Source: Pseudothauera rhizosphaerae (lineage in GTDB: Bacteria; Pseudomonadota; Gammaproteobacteria; Burkholderiales; Rhodocyclaceae). From it: DNA of 64,000 nucleotides. Below the pieces are notes generated by a model that did no database searches, was not told the DNA's origin, and saw only the letters and a list, made by a program, of their open reading frames with translations. The position numbers were made by a program, and so were the translations under genes. Of this stretch, positions 1-7,956 are shown one piece after another; position 1 is the first letter of the stretch; the number at the start of each line of letters is the position of its first letter. The DNA lies in assembly GCF_004801305.1 (NCBI RefSeq), contig NZ_SSOD01000008.1:62001-126000 (forward strand). The letters are read 5' to 3'.

Positions 1-50
1 GCGCAGTAAGGAAGGACCGCTCTGGCCGGGAAACCGGCGGAACAGGCGAA

Positions 51-83
51 GCAGGGGAGCCGGATCGGCTCCCCTGCTCTTTT
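51..83 (+). terminator. Rho-independent terminator at window start
   Basis: A 12-bp perfect stem (51-62 with 66-77) closes a 3-nt loop and is followed by TCTTTT. The T-run orientation fits a plus-strand gene ending just before or at the window edge (a TAA is at 7-9, frame unknown). It also sits beyond the last minus-strand nos-cluster gene and so separates convergent units. Confidence 0.75.
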
Positions 84-88
84 GTGTC

Positions 89-715
89 TCAGTCGGCGTG
101 GTTGACGGCACGCAGCGCAGCGATGCGCTCCGGCGTGATGTCGGCGAAGCCGATGACCTCGCCGCCGTTCGCCCGGGCGAAGGCGGCGGCCGCCTCCACA
201 CCGGCGAAGGCCGGCAGATTGGCGACCCGCATCGGCCCGCGGGCGGCCGAGTCGATGACGAAACGGGCCTCCCGGGCGGGGATCCAGCCGCCGGCGGCGA
301 AGTCGGTGACGTAGAGCGCGGCTACGGTGTCGGCCTTGCGTTCCGGGTCGTAGCGCTCGGTGTCTTCCAGGAAGATGAACAGGCCGACCGGCGAGTCGAA
401 GAAGTGCGCCGCGCCGTCGGCGAAGATGATCTGGGCGGCCCACTGCGGGTGGCGCGCCGGGTACATGCCGCATACCGGGCAGCGCACCTCGGCCGGCACC
501 GGGCGCGCCGCGTGGATGGGCAGGCCGGAGTCCGGGTTCCACGGCATGGCCGGGGCGACCCGCGCCGGCGGCACGATGCACACGTCTTCCGCCGGCGGCA
601 CGAAGTCGACCGCATGCGGTGCGCTGCGCGGCAGCATGGCCAGGCCGAGCCCGAGGCCGAAGCATGCTACGGCCACGGAACCGAGTACTCGCGGCGACCT
701 CACCAGGGCGTTCAT
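89..715 (-). CDS. NosL-family protein (second copy in cluster)
   Basis: This 208-aa protein has an N-terminal hydrophobic segment (about residues 8-27), so it is probably anchored in the membrane facing the periplasm. A CPVCGM motif at about residues 79-84 and a following region with FFDSP and TDFAAGGWIPA match the NosL/NosL-like fold linked to copper delivery. The ATG at 715 overlaps the stop of the preceding gene as ATGA, which argues for this start over an upstream in-frame ATG at 778 and for translational coupling. It differs from the lipoprotein NosL at 1370-1909 and may handle copper or another metal step in NosZ maturation. The family is seen; the exact role is inferred. Confidence 0.8.
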   Translation of the reverse strand: MNALVRSPRVLGSVAVACFGLGLGLAMLPRSAPHAVDFVPPAEDVCIVPPARVAPAMPWNPDSGLPIHAARPVPAEVRCPVCGMYPARHPQWAAQIIFADGAAHFFDSPVGLFIFLEDTERYDPERKADTVAALYVTDFAAGGWIPAREARFVIDSAARGPMRVANLPAFAGVEAAAAFARANGGEVIGFADITPERIAALRAVNHAD

Positions 716-1365
716 GACTGGTCGGTGAGCAGCGGGTCGCCCAGCAGGGCCGCGATCACCGCCTGCAGGTTCTCCCACGGCGGCAGGCCGGGGCGGGTGA
801 GGGGATCGTCCACTACCCGGCCGTCGGGCCGGTGCAGGTGCTGTGGCCCGCTGGCGATGCCGCGGTGGCCGGGCGCGGTGTCGATGCCCAGTTCCAGGCC
901 GTCCGGCGTTCTCCAGCGCAGGGAGTAGTCCAGCGGCGAGGCGCAGGACACGGTGAGTTCCACGCCGTTGGTGAGGCGCAGCAGCAGGGCGTCCTGGCGC
1001 AATTCGGGCGGGGTGGCGAGGCGGCCGCCGACCTCGGCCGCGAGCGCCTCGCGCAGCGCCAGGTGGGGCGCTGAGGGCGCCTCGATGCGGGCGTCGCCGT
1101 CCTTCAGCCGTGCGGCCATCAGGCTGCGCGCGGTGCTGCGCGTGTCGTCCAGGATGCGCACGGCGAGGTAGTGTTCCCAGGCCGGATGTTCGCTGTCGCT
1201 GGCGGCGGCCAGCGCGGCGATGCGGGCTAGCAGTTCGGCGGGATCGTCGGTGCGGTACTGCTCCAGGATCAGCCGGCGGTGTTCGCGCGCCTCGTACATG
1301 ATGCGCGCGAGCTGTTCGACTTCGGCGGCCCGTTCGGGCTCCAGGGCTTCGAAGAGCGGTTCCAT
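712..1365 (-). CDS. Conserved hypothetical protein of the nos cluster
   Basis: This 217-aa protein has no signal peptide or membrane segment and is probably cytoplasmic. The first half is acidic and helical with a coiled-coil-like start. The second half has short beta-rich stretches (LRLTNGVELTVSCAS, SLRWRTPDGLELGID). I do not recognise the family. It lies 4 nt downstream of nosL and overlaps the second NosL gene by 4 nt, so it is co-transcribed with nos accessory genes and may take part in NosZ biogenesis; that role is inferred from position only. Confidence 0.6.
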   Translation of the reverse strand: MEPLFEALEPERAAEVEQLARIMYEAREHRRLILEQYRTDDPAELLARIAALAAASDSEHPAWEHYLAVRILDDTRSTARSLMAARLKDGDARIEAPSAPHLALREALAAEVGGRLATPPELRQDALLLRLTNGVELTVSCASPLDYSLRWRTPDGLELGIDTAPGHRGIASGPQHLHRPDGRVVDDPLTRPGLPPWENLQAVIAALLGDPLLTDQS

Positions 1366-1369
1366 GGGC

Positions 1370-1909
1370 TCACATCCTCTGGTCGTGGAGGGCGCCGCCG
1401 TCCAGCACCACCATGTCCGGCGTGACCTCGGCGAAGCGCAGCACCTTGCCGCCGAATTCCGTGGCGAACCTGCGCGCGTCGGCCTCCTCGGCGAAGGAGG
1501 CGATGGTCGGCCCCATGGAGCCGTGGCGGCGCGAACCGGCCACGTACCAGGCGCCGTGGGCGTCGATCCAGTGCCCCTCCGGCGCGTCCCAGTTCGCCTT
1601 GCCCATGTCCTGCACGTACAGGCCGCGCACGGCGCGCACCTGCTCGGGATTCAGGTAGATGGAGAACATCTCCACCGTGTCGCAGAAGAAGTCGGGCTCG
1701 GCGCGGCCCTCGTAGTGGATCTGCGCCTTGGGGCCGGGGTAGTCGGCGAGCAGCATGCCGTCCAGCGCGCACGAGGTGCTGCGGTCGATCTCGACCGGCA
1801 CCAGCGCGCCGCCGCCCTCCGGCGAGCGTCCGCAGGCGGCCAGCAGGCCGGAGGCGGCGCCGGCCAGCAGCAGGCGCCGGCGGTTGATGCAGTGGTGATG
1901 GGTACACAT
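1370..1909 (-). CDS. nosL: NosL, copper-binding lipoprotein for NosZ maturation
   Basis: NosL is an outer-leaflet lipoprotein that delivers Cu(I) for assembly of the NosZ copper centres. The 179-aa product shows a twin-Arg-like then hydrophobic N-terminus ending in a lipobox (LLAAC, Cys about 26). CALDGM at about residues 47-52 is the family Cu-binding motif, and a C-terminal TPDMVVLDGG segment follows. The ATG at 1909 has an AGGAG ribosome site 7 nt upstream. It follows nosY closely, in the usual nosDFYL order. Confidence 0.93.
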   Translation of the reverse strand: MCTHHHCINRRRLLLAGAASGLLAACGRSPEGGGALVPVEIDRSTSCALDGMLLADYPGPKAQIHYEGRAEPDFFCDTVEMFSIYLNPEQVRAVRGLYVQDMGKANWDAPEGHWIDAHGAWYVAGSRRHGSMGPTIASFAEEADARRFATEFGGKVLRFAEVTPDMVVLDGGALHDQRM

Positions 1910-1947
1910 GGGTTTTCTCCTGAGGGGTGCCGGCTGGTCGCCGGTCT

Positions 1948-2763
1948 CTATTTGCGGAAGCGCCAGCTCGCCACGCCCAGGGGGGCGGCGATCCAGCCCA
2001 GCATGACCAGCGTGAGCAGCCAGGGCTCGGCCAGTGCCGGCGGGAATACCGTGGCCAGCCCGTACAGGGTGCGCACGTCGTCCATGCCGAAGATGTTGAG
2101 GATGCGGAACACGTCGGCCGGGTTGAGCAGCAGCAGCCAGGGCAGCACCTCGCCGCCGGCCTGTCCGCCCGAGAACACGAGAGCGCCCAGCAGTAGCAGG
2201 TCGAACACCAGCACGAAGAAGAACCACAGCGCGATGGCCAGCCCCGAGGCGCGGGTGCGGTCGGCGGCGAACACCGACAGCATCACCGCGAGGCTGAGGA
2301 AGGCCATGCCCAGCAGCACCGAGCTCACCATGAAGCCGAAGTAGTGCACCAGCGCGGCCAGATCGATCTGGCGCGCCAGCACCAGCGCCACCAGGCCGAA
2401 GCCGGCCACGGTGGAGAAGGTGAGGGCGGCGGCGAGCCCCAGGTACTTGCCGAGGATGAGTTCGAAGCGGGTGATGGGCATGGACAGCAGGAGATCGAGC
2501 GAACCCCGCTCGCGCTCGCCGACGATGGCGTCGAAGCCCAGCAGCAGGGCGATGAGCGGAATCAGGTAGATCACCAGGCTGACCAGGCTGGCGATGGTGA
2601 GCTCGATGGAGCGGAAGCCCACCGCGCCCTGCTGGGCGGCGCCGAAGTAGGCGATGACCAGCGCGAACACGGTGAACACCAGCGCCACGGCCAGCACCCA
2701 GCGGTTGCGGATGCGGTCCCAGAATTCCTTGCCGGCGATGGTGGCGACTTGCGAGATTTCCAT
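1948..2763 (-). CDS. nosY: NosY, ABC-2 type membrane permease
   Basis: NosY is the integral membrane partner of the NosF ATPase in the NosDFY complex, which supplies energy or cargo needed to build the CuZ site of nitrous oxide reductase. The 271-aa product has about six hydrophobic segments and the ABC-2 permease pattern: a cytoplasmic amphipathic start (KEFWDRIRNRW), then a GERERGSLDLLLSMPITR coupling-helix region at about residues 80-100. It starts 15 nt after the nosF stop and is followed by nosL. Confidence 0.93.
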   Translation of the reverse strand: MEISQVATIAGKEFWDRIRNRWVLAVALVFTVFALVIAYFGAAQQGAVGFRSIELTIASLVSLVIYLIPLIALLLGFDAIVGERERGSLDLLLSMPITRFELILGKYLGLAAALTFSTVAGFGLVALVLARQIDLAALVHYFGFMVSSVLLGMAFLSLAVMLSVFAADRTRASGLAIALWFFFVLVFDLLLLGALVFSGGQAGGEVLPWLLLLNPADVFRILNIFGMDDVRTLYGLATVFPPALAEPWLLTLVMLGWIAAPLGVASWRFRK

Positions 2764-2777
2764 GGTGTCTGCCCCCG

Positions 2778-3746
2778 TCAGTCCGAAAAACCGAAGAACA
2801 CGTCTTCCAGCGACGGTTCGCGCACCGAGAGGTCCAGCACCCGGTCGCCCAGCGTGGCGAGGGCGGCGAACACCGCCATCTTAGCCTCGCGCCGCACCTG
2901 CACCGCCACGTGGCCGTCGCGGGCCTCGATGGCGGCCACCGGCAGGCTGCCCAGCGCATCGCGCACGGCGGCGAAGTCGGCGTCGGCCACGCGCACCTCG
3001 AACCACAGGGGCAGGTCCATCTGTTCGCGCAGTTCCTGCACCGTGCCGAGCGCTTGCACCCTGCCGGCGGCCATGATGGCCAGGCGGTCCACCCGCTCCT
3101 GGATCTCGGCCAGGATGTGGGAGGTGATGACCACGGTCACGCCCTCGGCCCGCAGGCCGCGCAGGATCAGGTAGAACTCGCGGATGGCTTCCGGATCGAG
3201 GCCGGTGGTCGGCTCGTCGAGGAAGAGGATCTGCGGGCGGCCGAGCAGGGCCTGGGCGAAGCCCAGGCGCTGGCGCATGCCCTTGGAGTATTCTCGGACG
3301 CGGCGGGCGGCGGCATGGGTCAGCCCGACGCGGTCCAGCAGCGCGCCGCAGCCCGCGGCCGGCACGCCCTTGAGGCGGGCGAAGAAGTGCAGCGTTTCCA
3401 GCCCGGTGAGGTTGTCGTAGAGCACGACGTTTTCCGGCAGATAGCCGATCCGGCGCCGCACCGCGCGGAAGTCGCGCCCGCCCACGGCGGCGCCGGCTAT
3501 GCGGATCTCGCCGGCGCTTGGCGGCACCAGGCCCAGCATCATCCTGAACAGCGTGCTCTTGCCGGCACCGTTGTGGCCGATGAGGCCGAAGACCTCGCCG
3601 CGCGCCACCGCCAGGTCGACGCCGTCCACCGCGCGCACCGCGCCGTAGTGGCGGGCCGCGCCGCGCGCCTCGATCACCGCGTCGCGGGGCGGGCGGGCGG
3701 CGGCCTGGCCGAGGGCCTCAGCGGCTGCCGGGGTAGTGCTTTCCAC
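2778..3746 (-). CDS. nosF: NosF, ABC transporter ATPase
   Basis: NosF is the cytoplasmic ATPase that powers NosDFY during CuZ assembly. Visible motifs are Walker A GHNGAGKST, the signature YSKGMRQRL, Walker B ILFLDEPTTGLD and a switch His in VITSHILAE. I chose the GTG at 3746 because a GGAG lies 8 nt upstream; an ATG at 3770 without a ribosome site and an ATG at 3812 are alternatives. Any of these overlaps the nosD 3' end, so the two are translationally coupled. The product is about 322 aa, near family length. Confidence 0.92.
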   Translation of the reverse strand: MESTTPAAAEALGQAAARPPRDAVIEARGAARHYGAVRAVDGVDLAVARGEVFGLIGHNGAGKSTLFRMMLGLVPPSAGEIRIAGAAVGGRDFRAVRRRIGYLPENVVLYDNLTGLETLHFFARLKGVPAAGCGALLDRVGLTHAAARRVREYSKGMRQRLGFAQALLGRPQILFLDEPTTGLDPEAIREFYLILRGLRAEGVTVVITSHILAEIQERVDRLAIMAAGRVQALGTVQELREQMDLPLWFEVRVADADFAAVRDALGSLPVAAIEARDGHVAVQVRREAKMAVFAALATLGDRVLDLSVREPSLEDVFFGFSD

Positions 3747-4998
3747 GCCAGTTTCTCCAGTTGTCGTCATTCGGTTGCATGCGCGGGTTCGGGTCCACCA
3801 CGCTGGGGGCACGCAGCAGGGGGAATTGCTGGCCGACCAGGCGCAGGGTCTGCACCGCGGGGCTGGCGAGCAGCAGCTTCACCAGCGGGTGGCGCCAGGA
3901 CAGGCGGTCCACCAGGTCGTTGGCTTCGTAGGGCACGTCGCCCCGTCCGTCGCCGTTGCGGTCCCAGCCCAGGTAGTTGCTCCAGTGGTTGCCGGATTTT
4001 TCGCCCCACACCATGTCGCGCGCGCCCACGTAGCGTACCTGCTCGCGGTTGGCGATGAAGTCGTTGTGCTCCACGGCGTTGTTCTTGGAGCCGGCCCACA
4101 GGTGCACGCCGACCACGTTGTCGGTGATCAGATTGCCGCGCAGGGTGTTGTATTCGGCATCGTAGATGAAGAAGCCGCGCGAGTTGCCGGCGACGACGTT
4201 GTTCTCCACCACCGCGTCCTGGATGGTGCGCAGCATGATGCCGTGGTCGGAATTGGCCCACACGCGGTTGTTGCGCACCACCTGGTCGCGCACCTCCATC
4301 AGCGCCAGGCCGCCCCGGTTCATCCACACGTCGTTGTCCTCCCACAGGTTGCGGTAGGAGTTCATGTAGTGGGTGCCGTAGCGGCTGTGGTGCAGCCTGT
4401 TGCCGCGGAAGATGGCGTCGTGGGTGACGTCCACGTAGAGCGCGTCGCGCACGAAGCTCACGTTGTTGCCAAACACCCGCGCCCGGCGCGTGTTGTAGAG
4501 CTGGATGCCGTTGCCGCGCATGGGCGAGCGGTATTCCCGCTTGCCGGTGATCACGTTGTTTTCGATGAGCACGTCGTCGGCCTGCTCCACCCACAGGCCG
4601 AACAGGTTGTAGGTGAGGTCGCAGTGGCGCACCACGGCGCGGTGCGCACCGGGCCGGATGTAGATGCCGGCGTTCTGCTCGCGCAGGCTGTCGCCGGAAT
4701 CGGTGACGATCAGCCCTTCGACGGTCACGTCCTCGGCGGTGACGCGGATGGTGTCGCCCTTGAGCCCGCCGCTGACCGTGGGGCGGTCTAGCCCACGCAG
4801 GGTGAGCGTCTTGCCCACGAGCAGGTTCTCCACGTAGCGTCCGCGGTGGATCTCGATGACGTCGCCGGGGGCGGCGCGCTCGATGGCGGCCTGGATGGAA
4901 TCGCCCGGCTGCACCTGCAGCGTCGCCGCCGCCGCGAGGGACGGCAGGCAGGCGAGCAGCAGATGAAGCAGGACGGACCTGCCTGGAAGCGGCGTCAT
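3718..4998 (-). CDS. nosD: NosD, periplasmic copper-centre assembly protein
   Basis: NosD is a periplasmic right-handed beta-helix protein that works with NosFY in building the tetranuclear CuZ centre of NosZ. The 426-aa product begins with a signal peptide (hydrophobic LLLHLLLACLPSLAAAA-like stretch, residues about 8-26). It continues with CASH/parallel beta-helix repeats rich in N-N-V and G-I/V turns (IENNVI, VRNNRV, VENNVV). The ATG at 4998 opens the signal peptide, 14 nt after the preceding stop. Its 3' end overlaps nosF. Confidence 0.93.
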   Translation of the reverse strand: MTPLPGRSVLLHLLLACLPSLAAAATLQVQPGDSIQAAIERAAPGDVIEIHRGRYVENLLVGKTLTLRGLDRPTVSGGLKGDTIRVTAEDVTVEGLIVTDSGDSLREQNAGIYIRPGAHRAVVRHCDLTYNLFGLWVEQADDVLIENNVITGKREYRSPMRGNGIQLYNTRRARVFGNNVSFVRDALYVDVTHDAIFRGNRLHHSRYGTHYMNSYRNLWEDNDVWMNRGGLALMEVRDQVVRNNRVWANSDHGIMLRTIQDAVVENNVVAGNSRGFFIYDAEYNTLRGNLITDNVVGVHLWAGSKNNAVEHNDFIANREQVRYVGARDMVWGEKSGNHWSNYLGWDRNGDGRGDVPYEANDLVDRLSWRHPLVKLLLASPAVQTLRLVGQQFPLLRAPSVVDPNPRMQPNDDNWRNWRGKHYPGSR

Positions 4999-5012
4999 GG
5001 CGGCGCCCCGCC

Positions 5013-5438
5013 TCAGAGCACCAGGGCGCCGGTGGACTTGAGCGCGATGAACAGCGTCGCGCCGATCAGCAGGTTCTTGAAGCCCACGTAGCACACCATG
5101 TCCATGAGCGTGGCCTTGCGGTAGCGCCGGCCCCACCAGGGGCCTTCCTTGACGTAGGGCTTGGAGCCGAGGCGCACGATGACTTCGAACACGCTCCAGC
5201 CGAACCACCAGCCGATGACGGCACCCGCATCCAGCCGGCCGAGGGCGGCGAGGACCCACATCACCGTGGCGCCGGCGGCCAGCGCCAGGCCGGCGGCCTG
5301 AAGCGTCCTCTGGCGGGCGAAACCGGTGCGGCTCCAGGGCCACAGGTGGTCCCAGACTTCGGCGGCGATCAGGCCCAGGGCGCCGTGGCCGGCGTAGGGT
5401 GGTTCCACCGGGTCGGTGGGCATCGTCGGGTTGACCAT
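5013..5438 (-). CDS. Small nos-cluster membrane protein
   Basis: This 141-aa protein has an amphipathic N-terminus (AAEVWDHLWPWSRTGFARQR), two clear membrane segments (about residues 45-68 and 75-90) and a third hydrophobic stretch near the C-terminus (LLIGATLFIALKSTG). The ATG at 5438 has AAGGAG 6 nt upstream. It sits between nosR and nosD, 19 nt after the nosR stop. I do not recognise a characterised family. Position suggests a betaproteobacterial accessory to NosR electron transfer or NosD function; this is inference. Confidence 0.75.
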   Translation of the reverse strand: MVNPTMPTDPVEPPYAGHGALGLIAAEVWDHLWPWSRTGFARQRTLQAAGLALAAGATVMWVLAALGRLDAGAVIGWWFGWSVFEVIVRLGSKPYVKEGPWWGRRYRKATLMDMVCYVGFKNLLIGATLFIALKSTGALVL

Positions 5439-5457
5439 GGGATTCTCCTTATTTTCC

Positions 5458-7665
5458 TCAAACGGTGGCCGGCGTCTTCGCCGGGACCGGCTTGATCGGG
5501 ATGTAGTAGCCGTCTGCGCCGATGGGCGTGAGCGGCAGGCCCGCCTTGGTGCGGCGCTTGCGTTCCTGGGCCAGCGGCGGGCAGCCGTGCCCGTCAGTGT
5601 AGAGCACCATGCAGTCCAGGCAGAGCAGGCATTCACGCTGGTCGATGCGGCCGTCCTTGTCGATGGCCAACGACCCGCAGCCCTTGGCGCAGGCCTTGCA
5701 GGTGTCGCATTCCTGCTTGCGCCTGAGACCGAACCAGCGGAAGGTGCTGGGCATGGCGAGCGAGGCGCCCAGCGGGCACAGGTACTTGCAGAACGGGCGC
5801 TCGATGAACACGGACAGCCCCAGCAGCCCGGCGGCGAACAGCGTGTAGGGCCAACTGCGGTTGAGCAGGCCGACCAGGAAGGTGGTCTTGAAGGGCTCCA
5901 CCTCCGCCAGCATCTCGGCCAGCGTCATAGAGAACACCGACACGCCCAGCAGGCCGGCGAACACCGCGTACTTCACCCACTTCAGCCTGTCGTGCAGGGG
6001 CTTGCTCAGTTTGAACTGGAAGCGTTTCAGGCCGATGGCGCCGCCCAGCTTGTAAAGCAGTTCGGACAGCGAGCCGAAGGGACACAGCCAGCCGCAGAAC
6101 AGCCCACGCCCCCACAGGAAGACGGTGACGATGATGAAGATCCAGAACAGGAAGATGAAGGGGTCGGTGAGGAAGAGCTCCCACTTCCACTGGAACAGCA
6201 GGGCGTGGAACCAGGTGAGCACCTGGGTGATGGACGGCTGCGCCATCAAGTGGAAGCCCACGTAGCCGATGCTGATCAGCCAGGCACTGTACTTGAAGGC
6301 GTTCACCGGCCACTTGTTGAGGTGGGTCGAGGCGCGGGTCAGGCGGTCGCGGTTGGCATACACGATACCCACGGCCACCAGCAGCGCGGCGAAAAGGGCG
6401 ATTTCCAGCGCCCGGGTCTGCCATACGCGCAGCCAGGGCGGCACCGGCTGTTCGATGTGGGGGCGTCCGCCTTGCAGGTAGTGGGCGGGCAGCCAGTATT
6501 CCGTATCGAAGCTGGCGAAGCTGCGCTGGCCGGTGGCGCGGTCCACGCGGTTGCCGAGAAAGGCAAACTTCCACGGCCAGGCCGCCGAAAAGCTCGCGGC
6601 CTGGTGTTCCGGGCGGACGATGAAGATGGCCGATTCGTCGTAGGCCGGCGCACCAGCGGCGGCCAGGCCGTACAGGTTGAGGTAGTCCAGGTCGCGGAAG
6701 GTGAAGGTGTCCGCGCCCTGGCGGATCTGCACGCGGTCGTAGATACCGCCGCGCACGAAGCCCGAACCCTTGAAGGATTCCTTGCCGCCGCTGCGGATCA
6801 CGAAGAGCGCGTGCTCGTTCTCGCCCAGGCGCTCCATCAACTTGCGCCAGGGAACGTCGCCCAGCAGGGCTCGGCCCACGTCGGGCTGGTTGAGATAGCC
6901 GAACCACAGTTCGATGAAGGGTTCGCCATTGCGCGGCAGGCCGACGTCCTCGGGGCGCACCGTGAGGCGCTGCACGCTGCCTTCCTTCACCAGCGCGGCC
7001 CAGTCCGGCGTCCTGCCGGTCTCGATGAAGCGCGCCGGTTCGCGCACCACCGGCTCCAGGATGCCGACCTGGCGCGCCACGGCGGTGCCGGAGGTCATCA
7101 TCACCTGGTTCTGGGCGATCACCGTGACGGTGGCGCCGGAGATGGCGTCCAGGCCGATGATTTCCTCTTCCGGGCGGGTGCGGCCGATCTCTATCTTGTC
7201 GCCGACGAACTTGCCCAGGTACTGGTCGTTGAACTTCACCAGCGCGGACTCGGGGATGCCCAGCAGCAGGATGGGTTCGGAGTGTTTGAGTATCTTCACG
7301 CCGGCGAAGCGGCCGGTGCTGTCCATGCCGATCAGCGTGATCACCGGCTTGCCGGAATAGGCGGGGATGTCGGTGATGTCGGTGGACAGCATCACGTAGC
7401 CTACCAGCTCGCGCTGGCCGTCCTTGTGCGCGTAGCCTTCGACGTAGAAGGGGCGGCCCTTGCGTTCGGAGAATTCGGTGGCGCCCGGCAGCACTTCCGT
7501 ACAGGGGGCAAGGCGGCACAGGTCGGGGGCGGTGTTGAGCTCCGCGGGCAGTTCGGCGTTGTAGGCGTCCGCCAGGGCGAGGGCGGAACACAGCGCCAGC
7601 GCTGCTCCGGTGAGCAGTTTTCTCAGGGGGGCTGGCATGTTCATTTTCGGATCGTCTTGCAGCAT
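5458..7665 (-). CDS. nosR: NosR, FMN/Fe-S membrane regulator and electron donor for NosZ
   Basis: NosR is a polytopic flavo-iron-sulfur protein needed for nosZ expression and for electron supply to NosZ. The 735-aa product has a signal peptide, a periplasmic FMN-binding domain with the covalent-flavin motif DAISGATVTV (about residues 170-180), and several membrane helices. A NapH-like C-terminus holds a CGWLCP motif plus two 4Fe-4S clusters (CDTCKACAKGC, then CLLCLDC). In-frame ATGs at 7665, 7644 and 7638 are possible starts and none has a strong ribosome site. It has its own FNR/DNR-type promoter. Confidence 0.95.
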   Translation of the reverse strand: MLQDDPKMNMPAPLRKLLTGAALALCSALALADAYNAELPAELNTAPDLCRLAPCTEVLPGATEFSERKGRPFYVEGYAHKDGQRELVGYVMLSTDITDIPAYSGKPVITLIGMDSTGRFAGVKILKHSEPILLLGIPESALVKFNDQYLGKFVGDKIEIGRTRPEEEIIGLDAISGATVTVIAQNQVMMTSGTAVARQVGILEPVVREPARFIETGRTPDWAALVKEGSVQRLTVRPEDVGLPRNGEPFIELWFGYLNQPDVGRALLGDVPWRKLMERLGENEHALFVIRSGGKESFKGSGFVRGGIYDRVQIRQGADTFTFRDLDYLNLYGLAAAGAPAYDESAIFIVRPEHQAASFSAAWPWKFAFLGNRVDRATGQRSFASFDTEYWLPAHYLQGGRPHIEQPVPPWLRVWQTRALEIALFAALLVAVGIVYANRDRLTRASTHLNKWPVNAFKYSAWLISIGYVGFHLMAQPSITQVLTWFHALLFQWKWELFLTDPFIFLFWIFIIVTVFLWGRGLFCGWLCPFGSLSELLYKLGGAIGLKRFQFKLSKPLHDRLKWVKYAVFAGLLGVSVFSMTLAEMLAEVEPFKTTFLVGLLNRSWPYTLFAAGLLGLSVFIERPFCKYLCPLGASLAMPSTFRWFGLRRKQECDTCKACAKGCGSLAIDKDGRIDQRECLLCLDCMVLYTDGHGCPPLAQERKRRTKAGLPLTPIGADGYYIPIKPVPAKTPATV

Positions 7666-7716
7666 CGGGGTGTGAAGGCTTGCGCGCCGGGGCGGCTGCG
7701 CGCTTTTTTTGGGGCA

Positions 7717-7758
7717 ACTCTAGAAGCGGGTGCCGGGGCTGTACTTGTTCCCGATCAA
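7717..7758 (-). promoter_or_regulatory. nosR promoter with FNR/DNR-type box
   Basis: On the minus strand, TTGATCGGGAACAA (7758-7745) matches TTGAT-N4-ATCAA in 9 of 10 positions. After exactly 22 nt comes TAGAGT (7722-7717), an acceptable -10. This puts the box centre near -41.5, as in class II FNR/CRP activation. The predicted start of transcription is near 7710, about 45 nt before the first nosR ATG. The nosZ promoter has the same spacing. Confidence 0.65.
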
Positions 7759-7818
7759 TTCCGCCCGGCCGGCATCGTGTGCTGCGGGTTTGCGGGATTC
7801 AGGATACGCCCGGCAGAC

Positions 7819-7849
7819 GGAAAAAAAGCGAGGGGCGCGGGGCCCCTCG
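7819..7849 (-). terminator. nosZ terminator
   Basis: On the minus strand, about 110 nt after the nosZ stop, an 8-bp stem (7849-7842 with 7836-7829) is followed by CTTTTTTTCC. It should end most nosZ transcripts before nosR, which restarts from its own promoter. Confidence 0.85.
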
Positions 7850-7956
7850 AAGAGATCACCCGATCGACCCGCTCCTTGCGGAGCGGCTTGCACTGGCCGG
7901 GGCGCGAGCCCCGGCCGGGTGCCAGGTGACGCAGCGGATTGGATGGCGGTGCCCGT

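Noticed and set aside
5416..7929. 837-aa plus-strand open frame opposite nosR
   Set aside because: It is a shadow of nosR in GC-rich DNA. Its translation is His/Ala/Gly-rich with no motif, while the minus strand encodes clear NosR domains.
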